Part shown: in pieces, positions 42,655 to 53,678 of the stretch
Numbering within the stretch: position 1 is the stretch's first letter
Layout: each line of letters starts with the position of its first letter
Origin: Malaya genurostris
Taxonomy: Eukaryota; Arthropoda; Insecta; Diptera; Culicidae
DNA length: 64,000 nucleotides
Assembly: GCF_030247185.1 (NCBI RefSeq)
Contig: NC_080571.1
Coordinates: 31,045,753 to 31,109,752, forward strand
Direction: 5' to 3'
Notes under the pieces: generated by a model
Databases searched by the model: none
Told to the model about the DNA's origin: nothing
What the model saw: only the letters and a program-made list of their open reading frames with translations
Translations under genes and position numbers: made by a program

Positions 42655-44787
42655 TAATTTGAACTCGCAATATGAAATCAACTTTATTGTTATTTATTGT
42701 TGGAGTTATTTCCAATGAGCGTGTAAAAACTGTCTAATGTCATATTCATTTTTTACTTAAGGGAAGTGAAATTCATTCAGTCGTCTTTGTCCAATTGAAT
42801 GTCCCCTTTATTTGCGAACTGAGAACTCTGTCCAGACGGCAACGGTAGAGATCACTTCGGCAATTCTATGTGACATTGTGCTGACTGTTCCGGAAGTTGA
42901 ATTATTCGTCTTTGTATGCCCGCTCCAATAAGAAGCTCGGTGCTGACGACGGTGTTCGACTTCAATCATCGGATCTATTTATATTCGCCGTCGTCGGTAG
43001 TGAACAAAAAATAGACCCATTGCGCTTGGTGGATGCCTACGCGTATATTTTTCGGACGAATGCCGCCAGGGGAAAAGCAAGCAATCCGGTCGATGAATTT
43101 GCATCCGACCGAAGGCATTGAGGATTGACGCAAAAAAGTTGCAAATTACTGGCTCGTTGCAACTTAGCATTCCTCGCCATATTTTGATTGTTTGTTTTTC
43201 TTTTTTGCGTATTCCTTTCAACTAGGCTGAGGTAATGCATCCGGGGTGCAGCAGAAAAAAACAACAACCTTGATCCAACCAAAGCAACTGCCATGCCATG
43301 TCACGAAGTGGTGGGTATGATTCGATGTATGGCCGCCGACAATAAACCCATCATCGGTTGACTTTTTGGCCTGCTGAATCATATGTCTATGTGACGGTTA
43401 TACCACAATCCAGCACCTAGGGAAACACGTCATGCCAAAACGCACACCCGGTGTGTGTGTGTGGGCGCCCAAGCTGATTAATTGACTGATGCCAAGATTG
43501 GAACTCCGCTCAACGCCTCCGCACCTTGCGCGCCTTGGCACGCTTATTCTTGGAGCTCGCCCATGTGACAAAATTGCCACGACGTTTGTCGAGTGTCATC
43601 TCTCTTGCTCACAGGACTGGTAAATGTTCACAGTTCTTCCGCCTCCATTTGGGTTTTATGAGAATCAGCACCGAACCTTAGCTCCTGACTCGTTTGGCAC
43701 AGTGGCGTGCATGGATGTAAAGAAAATGTCCAACGATGCAGGGCTGTGAAGTTAATCATGCATTTCGGAAATGTTAAGCTATTTCCTTTTGCTTTACTGG
43801 AGGTGGGAGGGAGGTAACGGGGTCGACCGGTGTGACGTGGGGTGCGAATTGGATGGGAAATTTAAGCTTTATGGTTGTGTCACACGATGATCAGTGTGGA
43901 AATGGGTAATGTACGTCAGTAAAACCAACTTTTTGGGTCACTCGTGTCTTCCGTGGCTGGTTAGCGCTATTACCAAGCTTTCTCAATCGAGGTTTCTTAT
44001 GTCGCAGCAGCACGTTGGTAGGAATTAGCGAAATAGGCAGATTTGGGAGCAAGCGGTGTTTTGTAGGCAAATTGGAAGGCGGCATCAGAAACATTGCATT
44101 GCTGTAATTGTGGCAGTTTCATGTTGATTTTGATGCGAAAAAATAAATACTTTGCCGAAAAATCGTATTTTTTAAGGATAATAAAAACAGGAGAAGCATT
44201 CACTCTTCATCATACTCGTTCCAGACGTTTCTCGCTATTATCAACTTAGTCCTGGTATCTAAGTTTAAGAATGAACAGTTTGCATGGCAGGATGCCAAAT
44301 CCGGCTAAAACAACGTCTGGCTTGTAAGACTTCCGGAAAGTTCCCCAGTGAACAACCATTATTAGAAATAAGCCGTGATCAAATAAATAGATATAAAAAA
44401 TCCAGAAAAACTGATTTGAGCTTCTAGAAGCATTCATCCTAATAAGTTTTCCATGTTGATGATCCCCGACGTAATTGGAACTTCCGCATCATCTATCTGA
44501 CAATTTGGCGAATTGGCCCAGTTTCTTCTTTCTAATGGTATCAAAAATAGCTAAACCTGAATTTGAATTTAGAAAACACGTTGATGTAGAATTACTAAAT
44601 TAGATACGAGATTGAGAGAAAAATCAAACTAAATAACTGACCGATGAATCCACAAAATTTATTAAACAAATAAATTGAGACAGATGTGGTTGTTACATCG
44701 ACAAACATTAGAACCCAGTCGTGTTGCTTTACTTTTACTTCGTGAGAATAATTTCAAACAAATATCGTGATTTTGTGTTTATTATAT
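42655..44787. other. mostly unique sequence, no gene recognised
   Basis: 42880-43850 is GC-richer than its surroundings, with a short (GT)n run at 43447. The 74-codon plus ORF at 42897-43121 and several minus ORFs lack known motifs. This could be regulatory or intronic sequence of a host gene. Confidence 0.35.
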
Positions 44788-45256
44788 ACACTGATATCTT
44801 TTTCACGCGGTTTTTTTTACTGCGGTTTTTTACGCGGATTTCCGAAGTAACGCGGTTTTTTCAAGCGGATTTCCGAAATTACGCGAATTTTCAAAGTTAT
44901 TCGTTTTTCTTGTATTGTCTTAGAAACACGTGAAACGTCGAGATCTGGTGTTATCCACATTAAAAAAAAAAATTTATTACACCAGATCTTAACGTTTCAT
45001 GCATTTATAAGGCATTGGCGTTTAAAAAAATTTCGATTTCGGTCGATTATTTTCCAAAAAAATTTTTTTTTTGTGATTACACCAGGTCCTGACGTTTCAT
45101 GCATTTCTAATACATCCGGCATCAAAAAACAAAATTCTTTAATTTTGCGGTTTTTACGCGGACTTCCGAAGTCGCGGTCTCAAATTCTGCAAAAGTGCAA
45201 AAGACGTTTGTTTCCGATTTTTTTAAATTCAGTTTTGTAAAAAAAGACCTCAGTGT
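44788..45256. mobile_element. TA-flanked fold-back MITE (ACGCGG type)
   Basis: The left end CACTGATATCTTTTTCACGC and the right end, read outward, CACTGAGGTCTTTTTTTAC are both next to TA. Inside are ACGCGGTTTTTTACGCGGAT-type words at both sides and ~125-bp units with ACGTCGAGATCTGGTGTTAT in one orientation (44935) and its inverse in the other (44980, 45085). Other ends of this family occur at 62370 and 63890. Confidence 0.65.
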
Positions 45257-46239
45257 ACTTTCGTCTTCGACTCGTCAGTACATAGCAGTTTATTTTGAAC
45301 TGTTACGCCAATTAGCTGTTCATGTGATTGATAATTTCTATGAACTGGTCATTGTTGAAATTAACAGTTCTAACAGGGTGTTTCAAATCGAAGTTTTTCG
45401 AATCTGTTAGCTAATAACTGATTACGTTGTAGATTTCTACAGATTTGGCAATGCAAAGCATCAATCTTCTTTTTAATAATTTAATTAATTTGATAACACA
45501 GAAAAACTTATTTAAATTGGGTTGTATTAAGTGATAGGCTTTCAAATATCATAATAATATTTAGTGTAGGCTCCAGGCTTTAGGCGCTCCATCCGTTGCA
45601 ATAGAATGTTGGTATAAACATTTCCGACAGAGTAGTCCCGCCTAGCAACTTTTCTGAAATGCTTGGTTTCTGGCAGAGAAATTTTAGTGTTTTGCTTCCA
45701 TACAATAATTGCCAATTGAAAACTGCTTGTAGTCGAAGTTTGCTCTCGTAGAACAAGCGCAGTGTTAAATATAAGGAATCGAACGCTGTGTCGATTTTAC
45801 GACATCGAGCCAAATGACCGCACTTCCATTGTATCCGGCTCTGAAAAGGGCCTTCCGTTGTCGGTACGGAAAAAAATGTCTCGGAACTATGAAGTAACAT
45901 TAATAAGTACTCATTCTTTGAACTTGGAACAAAGAATACCGAAGAAATTATTCCGATTTGGTTTTGATGAAATCTCTAACTTTTCTTCGAATACTTTGTT
46001 AGCTAATCTAAGATCAGCTTTCTTCACGTTTCGCCTTCGGCTCATCAGTGCTTAAAGCAGTTCAAATTGAACTGCCATCTCCGCCTAACAGTTCAATTTG
46101 AACCGCTAAGCAGACGCAAAGTTTACACTATTTATGTAACGACTTTTTGGATATTGCACCGAGATGCTATATCCTTTCTGATGGCTAGAACGAAAACGAG
46201 TGACGACTGACTACTGGTTGTAATCTAAGATGCCATTTT
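45257..46239. other. no gene; partial long-TIR MITE repeats
   Basis: 45258-45300 (TTTCGTCTTCGACTCGTCAG) and 46025-46120 (TTCGCCTTCGGCTCATCAGT, with the hairpin words CAGTTCAAATTGAACTGCC and CAGTTCAATTTGAACCGC) are partial copies of the 62.9-kb MITE. The 106-codon minus ORF at 45580-45900 has no known motif. Confidence 0.45.
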
Positions 46240-46740
46240 GTTGCACCATCTCTTCGTATGTGTCGCATCCAAAGTTACCTTTCCGCTTATCTTTATCTTC
46301 TGTTTTACAATTGTTCAATATTTCTCAATTTAACAGAATTGACGGCAGTTGGGTGAATTGATAACTTTCCCGAAAAAATCCACTTCTTTGTCTCGAAACC
46401 ATTGTAGCACTTCTCCGTTGTGGTGACTGTTTGCCAAATCAAACCAAAGCTTTATTGTACGGATGAATCCGCTTTTTCAGGAGCTCTTGCTAATAGATTT
46501 GGGAATCCACAGTTTTGTTCATCACGAAATGCTGGATTTTTATCCGTAACGGCAGGTACCTTGCCCGATCATATCTTTCTTGCAAATTTATCGACTCAAA
46601 CGAATTTTAACTTGTTGGCGAGATAACTTTGACCAATTGCTTTATAGAACTTTTGTCTAAGAAGCTGCTCATAATCCATCTTCACGTACGTTTCGTCGTC
46701 GATGAGAAAACATTCATTGTTACATTCTTCATGTTTCGCC
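46240..46740 (-). pseudogene. DD37E transposase fragment
   Basis: Minus-strand reading from about 46740: LIDDETYVKMDYEQLLRQKF (first Asp block), LKFV.VDKFARK, then after a shift NKTVDSQIY-like sequence, a damaged FWFDLANSHHNG (second block, near 46430) and EVLQWFRDKEVDF followed by SPNCRQF (near 46340). Stops and frame changes separate the pieces and the Glu block ends in a stop. It belongs to the same superfamily as the other DD37E copies but is a distinct, older lineage. Confidence 0.7.
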
Positions 46741-48010
46741 TTCGGTTCATCAGTGCGGTTCATCTCCGCTTAGCATCTCAGTGAAAAACTGAAAAATAGG
46801 GAAAACTAAACTTACAGTTAGTCTGTAAAACTGCCAAGAGCTTAAACGGTGTGCCTTATAAATTATATTATTAAATAAAAAGTGAGTCACGGAGAAGCAT
46901 CATCGCTATCCGCCAGAATACATCATCTTTTAAGGTAACAGTTAAAAAATGGAACTGCGAAAGATCTACGACACTACGAGAAACCGCCATCCACGTTAAG
47001 TGAGTGGAAACTATATTTGGCGTTATTCAACGGATTCTTCACATGTTCACATTTTCTAACTTTTCTAAAATCAAAGGAATTTACTTAATCGGATCCGGAA
47101 ATCGATCTCAAACAACTACTAACAATATGTTTTTACTACAAAATAATAAATTCTACACTAAGAAAACCAATCAAACCACTGAGTAGATTATGTTCGAATC
47201 ATCCAAGTGGTCGTTATTTGAATTATTATTATGCTGATCCTTCGCATTCGAGTAAAACGCAGTAAGTATTCTTAAGCATTGAAAAAGTCTTATGATTCGA
47301 TGCTTTTTTGGGTCAATTGTATGATCTTTATATTAAAAATCATCAATATTCAATTTTACAGAAAAACAATTTTCCTCTGAAATAATAATTAAAGTTAAAC
47401 AATTTTACACGATGCACAGAAAACATCATTTGCTTGCAAAAAATCGAATTTTTCAAGAAGGGAAGAAGAAACTTGATGCAACGAATGTTTTTGATTTTTG
47501 AATTCATTTTTACAACCTCGATTTTAACTGTAATGTTGCTAACAATAAACTTTCAAAGTTAGAATTCGATCAGTGGCGCGACATGTGTCGACAAGTTAAG
47601 CCCGTATTCGAGTGAGTTGCGCTGCGGTACACTTCGCGCGTGCGAGTCGTGATTGAAAAATTCACTGCTCCGAAAGTATTCATCTATCCACTCTGAAACT
47701 TTGCCAAGATTGAGTTATGCCCCAAAGGCTTCTTTTTTTCAACTAAAAAAAGAAAAAAAATTAGGCCCAAGTTTAAAATTCTTTTATTTGTTTATAAATT
47801 TTTAACTTTTTTCATTAAATAAACTATAGAGGTGATTTTATGGGATCGCTTATTTGAAAGCTAAGGAAAAGACGCACATTTCATGTGACGAATTTTTGTA
47901 TCTTTATTAGATTTTACAGTATAGGCTGTTGAAAAAAAGCTCTTTGTTGAAAAAGCGAAACTTCAAAAACTCATATCTCAAAAACTCCAAATACCTTATT
48001 TAAACAAAAA
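46741..48010. other. no gene recognised
   Basis: 46735-46780 contains another TTCGCCTTCGGTTCATCAGT repeat end. The rest is AT-rich with homopolymer runs and short ORFs. Confidence 0.45.
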
Positions 48011-48552
48011 ACCTGTTTTAATCCACCTAGTGGTGTAATGATGCCTTTCTCATATCAATCATACTATTATATATATAATACTGTGGTATTCTTCAAAATA
48101 ATTTTCTTCGATTCTTAAAAGAATAACCGAAATCGGTTTGTTTGACCGTTTACTGATAAAAACTATTAATTTTTAAAAGATTTGAGGTCAATTTAGAAAT
48201 TTTTTAAGGTTTTTCCCCATTTTAAGTGATGGTATACAATTTTTAACACACTTTACCCTATATTTTTGCACATTTTACCCCATAACTCCCGAACCGGAAG
48301 TTGGATCCATATAATATTCAGGAATTTTGTATGGGACCTCAAGACCTTTCATTTGAATCTAAGTTTGTAAAAATCGGTTCAGCCATCTCCGAGAAAAGCT
48401 AGTGCAAAAAAACGTTACATACACACAGACATTTTGCGTACTCGACGAACTGAGCCGAATGGTATATGACACTCGGCCCTCCGGGCCTCGGTTCAAAAGT
48501 CGGTTTTCACAGTGATTGCATAACCTTTCTATATGAGAAAGGCAAAAATGCG
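48011..48552. mobile_element. hairpin-ended element carrying CCGGAACC unit
   Basis: Begins CTGTTTTAATCCACCTAGTG and carries the inverted pair GCCTTTCTCATAT (48043-48055) and ATATGAGAAAGGC (48531-48543). It encloses one CCGGAACCGGAAG unit and the GGCCCTCCGGGCC hairpin. A similar left part recurs at 51888. No ORF of substance is present, so a non-autonomous element is likely. Confidence 0.6.
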
Positions 48553-48829
48553 TGTCGAATATTTTCGAGTTCTTTACCGAAAAAAAAATAGTTAAATAAA
48601 AAAAAATTTTTTTTCTGGTGGCTGATTTTGCTTGGAATGCCCCATTTACATGGGACTATTACACCTGTTAATTTGAGTTTGATTTATTTATTAGTCAATT
48701 AAAAGAATTCACTTTTGAAATTCATATTTTTTTTACTCTAAGAATATATATCGGGATATTCTTGTGATATCTGAAAACGTAGAAATCGGTTGAAACATCA
48801 TCGAAAAAAGCTACTGACATTATTTTCAT

Positions 48830-49095
48830 TTTTTGTGCTCTTCACACTGTAATTCCGGCACCGGAAGCCCGATCCAAATGAAAATTTAGCAATACTTTGC
48901 ATGAGACCGTAAGATCTTTCATTTGAATCTAGCTTGTGAGAATCGGTTCCATCATCTCCGAGGAAACTGAGTGACAATATTTGTCACATACACGCAGACA
49001 TTTTCTCAGTTCGTCGAGCTGAATCGAATGGTATATGATATTCGACCCTCCGGGTCTCGCTTTAAATAGTCGGCTTTCACAGTGATTGCATAGCC
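48830..49095. repeat. CCGGAACC-family unit with end sequence
   Basis: Contains ATTCCGGCACCGGAAG, TCATTTGAATCTAGCTTGTG, TCGTCGAGCTGAATCGAATG and GACCCTCCGGGTC, then TGATTGCATAGCC where the terminal hairpin breaks off into an AT microsatellite. Confidence 0.75.
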
Positions 49096-49105
49096 GGTAA
49101 AAAAT

Positions 49106-49215
49106 AATAGAATGTTATATAATATACTGTAATATAACATAATATAATATAATATAGTATAAAATGCCAAAATATAGTATAATATAATATAATTTAATAT
49201 AAAATAATATGTAGC
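49106..49215. repeat. AATAT-rich microsatellite
   Basis: Imperfect (AATAT)n with TAGTATAAAAT variants. The ORF reading across it is an artefact of the repeat. Confidence 0.8.
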
Positions 49216-49259
49216 ACAATGCAGCTTAATAGGCTGCAATATATTATGATAAATATAAA

Positions 49260-51035
49260 TATTCCGAATGGGTTGTAACTTTTAAACCATTTCACATCCT
49301 CTCATTCTGCTACTAACGCATAAGGCAATAAGGCGCAGTCGACGCCCTTTTATTGACCAAATTTCATCTTAGACACACGGCAGAGAGGCATGAGATAGGA
49401 ACTTGTTAGCACTTCTCCTCCTCAGTTATCCCACCTCTGGACGACCACCAAATAAACTCTTATCAGATTTTCAAAGAAAGCAAATTCAAACCAAAAGACT
49501 GATAGTCTTATAAAAAACTTTCCTAAATTTTATCCAAGTACGACGTCCGGTTCGATAATTTAAAGGTGATGAGTTTTCGAATTTTTCAAGCCGTCGTAGA
49601 AAATCGTAAAGGGTATTTATCACTTCATTTTCTCATACATCATGTTATCGATTTTCGCTAACTTAAATTCAAATGTAGATAAAGATGTAATTCTAAGACA
49701 TTTGGCATCAGAGAAAATTTGTAGATTTCGGAAATAAAGTCTCAGAAAGTCGATATTTTCAAAATAAATTTTTTTTTCGAGATGAAATAATCTTGGCGTC
49801 GTTAAGACTTTCGGCATAAAAAATTTCGATTTCGGAAATTTCAAAATCGTGTTCAACATAAACTGTTATGCACTAATGAGTCGAAGACGAATCGTAAAGC
49901 TTACAAAATTGGTTATGTAGCCTTAGCATAAATATGGTTAGCTCCTTAAAGTGAATTTATTATATCTTGAACAACCCTAAGACGAAAATGGTTATCCTAA
50001 TGTCGGACGAAATAAAAAATCTACTATTTTGAGGATAGGGAACCACTAATGGAATTGCAAACCGATGGCAAAATGGTTTATATAATTTTTTTCATACCAC
50101 CAGTATGTGGGATTTGAAAATAACAAGTTCTGCCACGACACCCCTGTTCAGTCTTAATGAATAATCGGAGAAAGTGTCAACAGATCTCACAATTTGCATG
50201 CTGATCTGATCCTGCTGTGAAGTCCTACGTCTGTGATCATCGGTTGATAAGTATCGACCTGCTCGTAGCAATCAATCATTGCAAGTCGAACAACAACCTT
50301 TGTTTGTTCGAAAATAATCGAATTTCTGTTCAACAACGTTTCATTTCCTTTGGCTATTGGTTCTAAACCGAACAAAATAATAACATCTGCTTTCAACGTT
50401 TAAAATACTCGTGGTTTGTTTTTTTTTCTTGTGCATTGCCGCAGCTCACCTTCTTTTACCTTATAACGAGCGGCTGGCAGGTCTGTCTGGTGCTCGGCTC
50501 GGCTGTAGAAATGTGGAAAGGAAGACTTTAATTCAGCATAAATCAAGCTGTACCCGTTGGCAACGTGGACGTTGGAGATTGGCGCCTACTTTTGGCCATG
50601 TGTGGGAACATACATTCGGCGCGTGGTTGCAGCTTGCAGCGCATTGCAATTTAAACCATTATTTACGGTGAAAGACAAGTCCGCTTACGCTCGTGACACG
50701 GTCCGGTTCGGTATGGACCGGCAAACCTCACATAAAAGTAGTGCTGTGTTAAACTCGTGCTCGTTGTAGCTTCGACCATCTGGAAGGTTAGGAGGAAATA
50801 ACTCGCCGGAAATGTGAGTTTCAAATTCTGAAGAAAAAAGTTTAGTTTAGCATTTGATAAAGGAACCTCGAAAGACCTGTGCCAAATTCTGTGCCACCAC
50901 CATGAAAGACCTAGTTTCCTAACAAGAGCAACAAAAAAAAAACCTAAACCTGAATCAACGCATCGTCCAGAGCATTCAACCTGGGGGCCACGCGCCAACA
51001 AAACAAACAGAATATAAATATGTTATTCAACTCAC
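49260..51035. other. mostly unique sequence; one diverged 125-bp unit
   Basis: 49670-49850 holds ATTCTAAGACATTTGGCATC and CGATTTCGGAAATTTC words of the fold-back family. 50400-51035 is GC-richer and non-repetitive, with overlapping ORFs of 70-112 codons on both strands and no recognised domain. Confidence 0.35.
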
Positions 51036-51170
51036 CAGTTTTCGCCAATGGACTGCAGCCTGTCCTGCAATCCCCCCTGATGGAAGGATGGCTTTGTCGC
51101 CGAAAAGCTAAGAACCGGCGGACAAAATGACACACACGCAGAAACGCATTGAGCATAGCAGAGGCGCACA
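51036..51170 (-). other. possible minus-strand exon with splice donor
   Basis: Read on the minus strand, GGCGAAAACTG is followed by GTGAGTTGAATAAC, a strong donor (intron from 51035 downward). Upstream one frame gives CPPVLSFSATKPSF followed by LQDRLQSIGEN up to the donor, and another carries ATG codons at 51171 and 51153. Neither is recognised. It may equally be a 5' UTR exon. Confidence 0.2.
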
Positions 51171-51887
51171 CACTGGAATGACGTCACACGACGCGGTCTT
51201 CTTCGCGGTGTTTGCGTCGAAACACCGAAGTGTGGCGGCAGTTAAACCGGATACCGGCGTTGTGTACATGTCGTCGGTGTTCAATTTAATCTACATGGGA
51301 GCAAGCACGGGCAGAAACTGTGCCGTGAGCTCTACACCACCAGTAGGAAGTATCAGTATCTCAGCCGAAATGAAGTGTAATTTTATTCGTATCATCTCAG
51401 AGGGATATTTTTGATTGGTTTGTTTTTCGATTGGCAGCGAGTTCGTTTAATTTTCATCTGTACATTAAAATGGGTTTAAAAATAGTTGAAAGTAATAAAA
51501 CGGTTTTGTGGGGGCTGGGGATGGATACTCCTTATTATCTTGTCCGGACATGACCAGCCTAAAGGCCGTGTGGAATCCGGTGACAAAATAAATTTAGCCA
51601 ATAATAGAACCACTGGGGTTTCCACCACGCAATTGTTTATCTTTTCATAATTTCAGATTCTTCCCTTACTTCAAATTTGTTTGTTCTTCATCAACGTACA
51701 ATCCGTTACAAAAGTATTTATTCCTAATTTCTCGAGAGAATTTTTTATCTATTTCTTTGAGCTTCGAAGACTATTTCTCTTCGATTTGAATGATAAAAAT
51801 CACCTCTCACGAAAAACTCTTAAAACAACAATGTTCATAATGTAGATGTGTCTGCTTAACACCATTTGTGATAAATTCGAAAAAAAA

Positions 51888-52945
51888 ACCTGTTTTAATC
51901 CACCTACTGGTGTAATGATGGCTTTCTCATTTCAATCATTCTATCATAGAAAATACTGCGGTATTCTTCAAAACAATTTTCTTCGTTTCTTGGAGGAATA
52001 ACCGGAATCGCTTTGTTTGGCTGTCTACTGATGATGACTACCGATTGGAGCAGTTTTGATGTCGATTTAGAGTTTGTTTCGCCCCTTTAAGTGATGTTAT
52101 AAAATTTTCAACACACTTTACCCTATAATTCCGAAACCGAAAGTCGGATCAAGATGAAAGAGGAGAGATCATTCATTTGAATTTTAGTTTGTAAAAATCG
52201 GTTACGCCATCTTTGAGAAAAATTAGAACACGTATTTTCATATTTTGCACATTTTACCCGATAACTCAGGAACCGGATGTCCAATCCAAACAATATTCAG
52301 GAATTTTGTATGGGATCACAAGATCTTTCATCTGAATCTAGACTTGTGAAAATCATTTCAGCAAACTCGGTGAAAAAATGGTGCACTTATTTTAACAATT
52401 TTTTGCACATTTTACACCATATTTCCTAAACCGGATGTCGGACCCAATTAATATTCAGGAATTTGGTATGGCACTACAAGACCTTTCATTTGAATCTAAG
52501 TTTGTGAAAATTTCCGGTTTGGAGTACAAGATCACTTATTTTGTATACTTCCGGAATCTGAAGCGAAGATCCGGTATATCAAAAATTAATGTATTTGGTG
52601 ATCAACTAACCAAATCAGTTCAATTAAGAAATTATACGGCTCTTTGAATGTATTTGATGGATTTTTTTTCGTGACATGTATAAAAACACGCCCCTGAAAA
52701 TGAAATTTTTATACCTATCAGTTTGTAATTCCGGAACCGGAAGTCATATCCGGATGAAATTTGGTAGGATTATATGGGTTGTAAGACCTTTCATTTGAAC
52801 CTACCTACCTTGTGGAAATTGGATGAGTGGCCTCTGAAATAATCGATTGCTCGTTTTTAGCTCATTTTGCGCATTTTACCCCGTAACTCTTGAACCGGAA
52901 GTTGGATCGAAATGAAATTCACTAGCAACATATGGGACCATTGGT
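51888..52945. repeat. CCGGAACC-family array with TTTTAATCCACC start
   Basis: Starts CCTGTTTTAATCCACCTACT and GTGTAATGATGGCTTTCTCAT like 48011. It then runs through about five diverged units (near 52130, 52270, 52430, 52725 and 52890), each with an accession such as TCCGGAACCGGAAGTC or AACCGGAAGTTGGATC. The last unit is interrupted by the block at 52949-54697 and resumes at 54699-54810. Confidence 0.8.
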
Positions 52946-52948
52946 GCG

Positions 52949-53075
52949 GGTCATTTCGCCGAAAGTCGCTTCGTCGAATAGGTCATTTCGCCGAAAGTCG
53001 CTTCGTCGAATAGGTCATTTCGCCACTAGTCGTTTCGCCGAAAGGGTCGTTTTGCCGAAAGTGACATTTCTCCGG
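52949..53075. repeat. 32-bp tandem repeat, GGTCATTTCGCC type
   Basis: Two exact 32-bp copies (52949-52980, 52981-53012) starting GGTCATTTCGCCGAAAGTC and ending TCGTCGAATA, then a third diverged copy. The sequence is the inverse-orientation relative of the terminal repeats of the 33.5-kb MITE. Confidence 0.9.
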
Positions 53076-53175
53076 AAGCGTAATTTCGAATACATCATAT
53101 TAATATTATTATTTTGTGTTATTATTCTTCCTGTAAAACTGATGTGGCGTATCCACATAACCGAAGCCAAGATGG

Positions 53176-53198
53176 CTCGGCGGCATAAAACCGCCGAG
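53176..53198. other. GC-rich stem-loop
   Basis: CTCGGCGG-CATAAAA-CCGCCGAG, a perfect 8-bp stem with a 7-nt loop inside a GC-rich patch (53170-53235) surrounded by AT-rich DNA. The role is unknown; it may belong to the 5' region of the inserted LINE copy. Confidence 0.6.
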
Positions 53199-53439
53199 GC
53201 GACGCCGGCTGAGGTGGCCGCCGACCCACCATAGGAAACGGCTGCCTCTTGCATACAAACTTGTAACTGCCTCGTTTGCCCGGTCTACTCAAAGCTAGGT
53301 TTCTTTGCTTTAGTTAGGACAGCACTCGAGTCAAATCGATGTGGCGAAGCCGCATTAGATATTTTTCACTTAGTAAACGGAAAATACCACATACATTTGC
53401 TTGATAGATACACCAATGCAATTGCGTCGATGGCCAATA

Positions 53440-53588
53440 GTCAACAAGTTTCCTTGGGAACTCTGTTCTTAGGTTCATGAATCAATCTTTATTCAAGAAG
53501 TCAACAAAACGGGCGTTAACGTATTATCATTCATTTGTGTTTATTTTAAATCAATTCCAATTATAATATTAAGACAATTGCAGGAATC
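53440..53588 (+). repeat. 165-bp dispersed repeat, copy 2
   Basis: Matches 33365-33533 with scattered substitutions and a short indel. It lies 90 bp upstream of the ORF1 start and may be part of the LINE 5' UTR. Confidence 0.8.
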
Positions 53589-53678
53589 CAAGTCAGTCGA
53601 TAAAACAAAACCGCTTACGTTCGGGACGAAAGAAACCAAGTACAGTATTGTGTAGTGAACAATAGAACGACCTCGAAA

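Noticed and set aside
42897..43121. 74-codon plus ORF in GC-richer DNA
   Set aside because: No known motif and no conserved neighbours; could be coding but unsupported.
45580..45900. 106-codon minus-strand ORF
   Set aside because: Composition is unremarkable, no domain is visible, and it ends inside repeat fragments; likely chance.
49006..49239. 77-codon Tyr/Leu-rich ORF
   Set aside because: It is translation of an AATAT microsatellite.
52949..53075. CRISPR-like array
   Set aside because: Direct 32-bp units have no unique spacers and the DNA is eukaryotic.
52932..53234. 100-codon ORF across the 32-bp array and GC-rich stem-loop
   Set aside because: It is created by the tandem repeat and a hairpin; no plausible protein.
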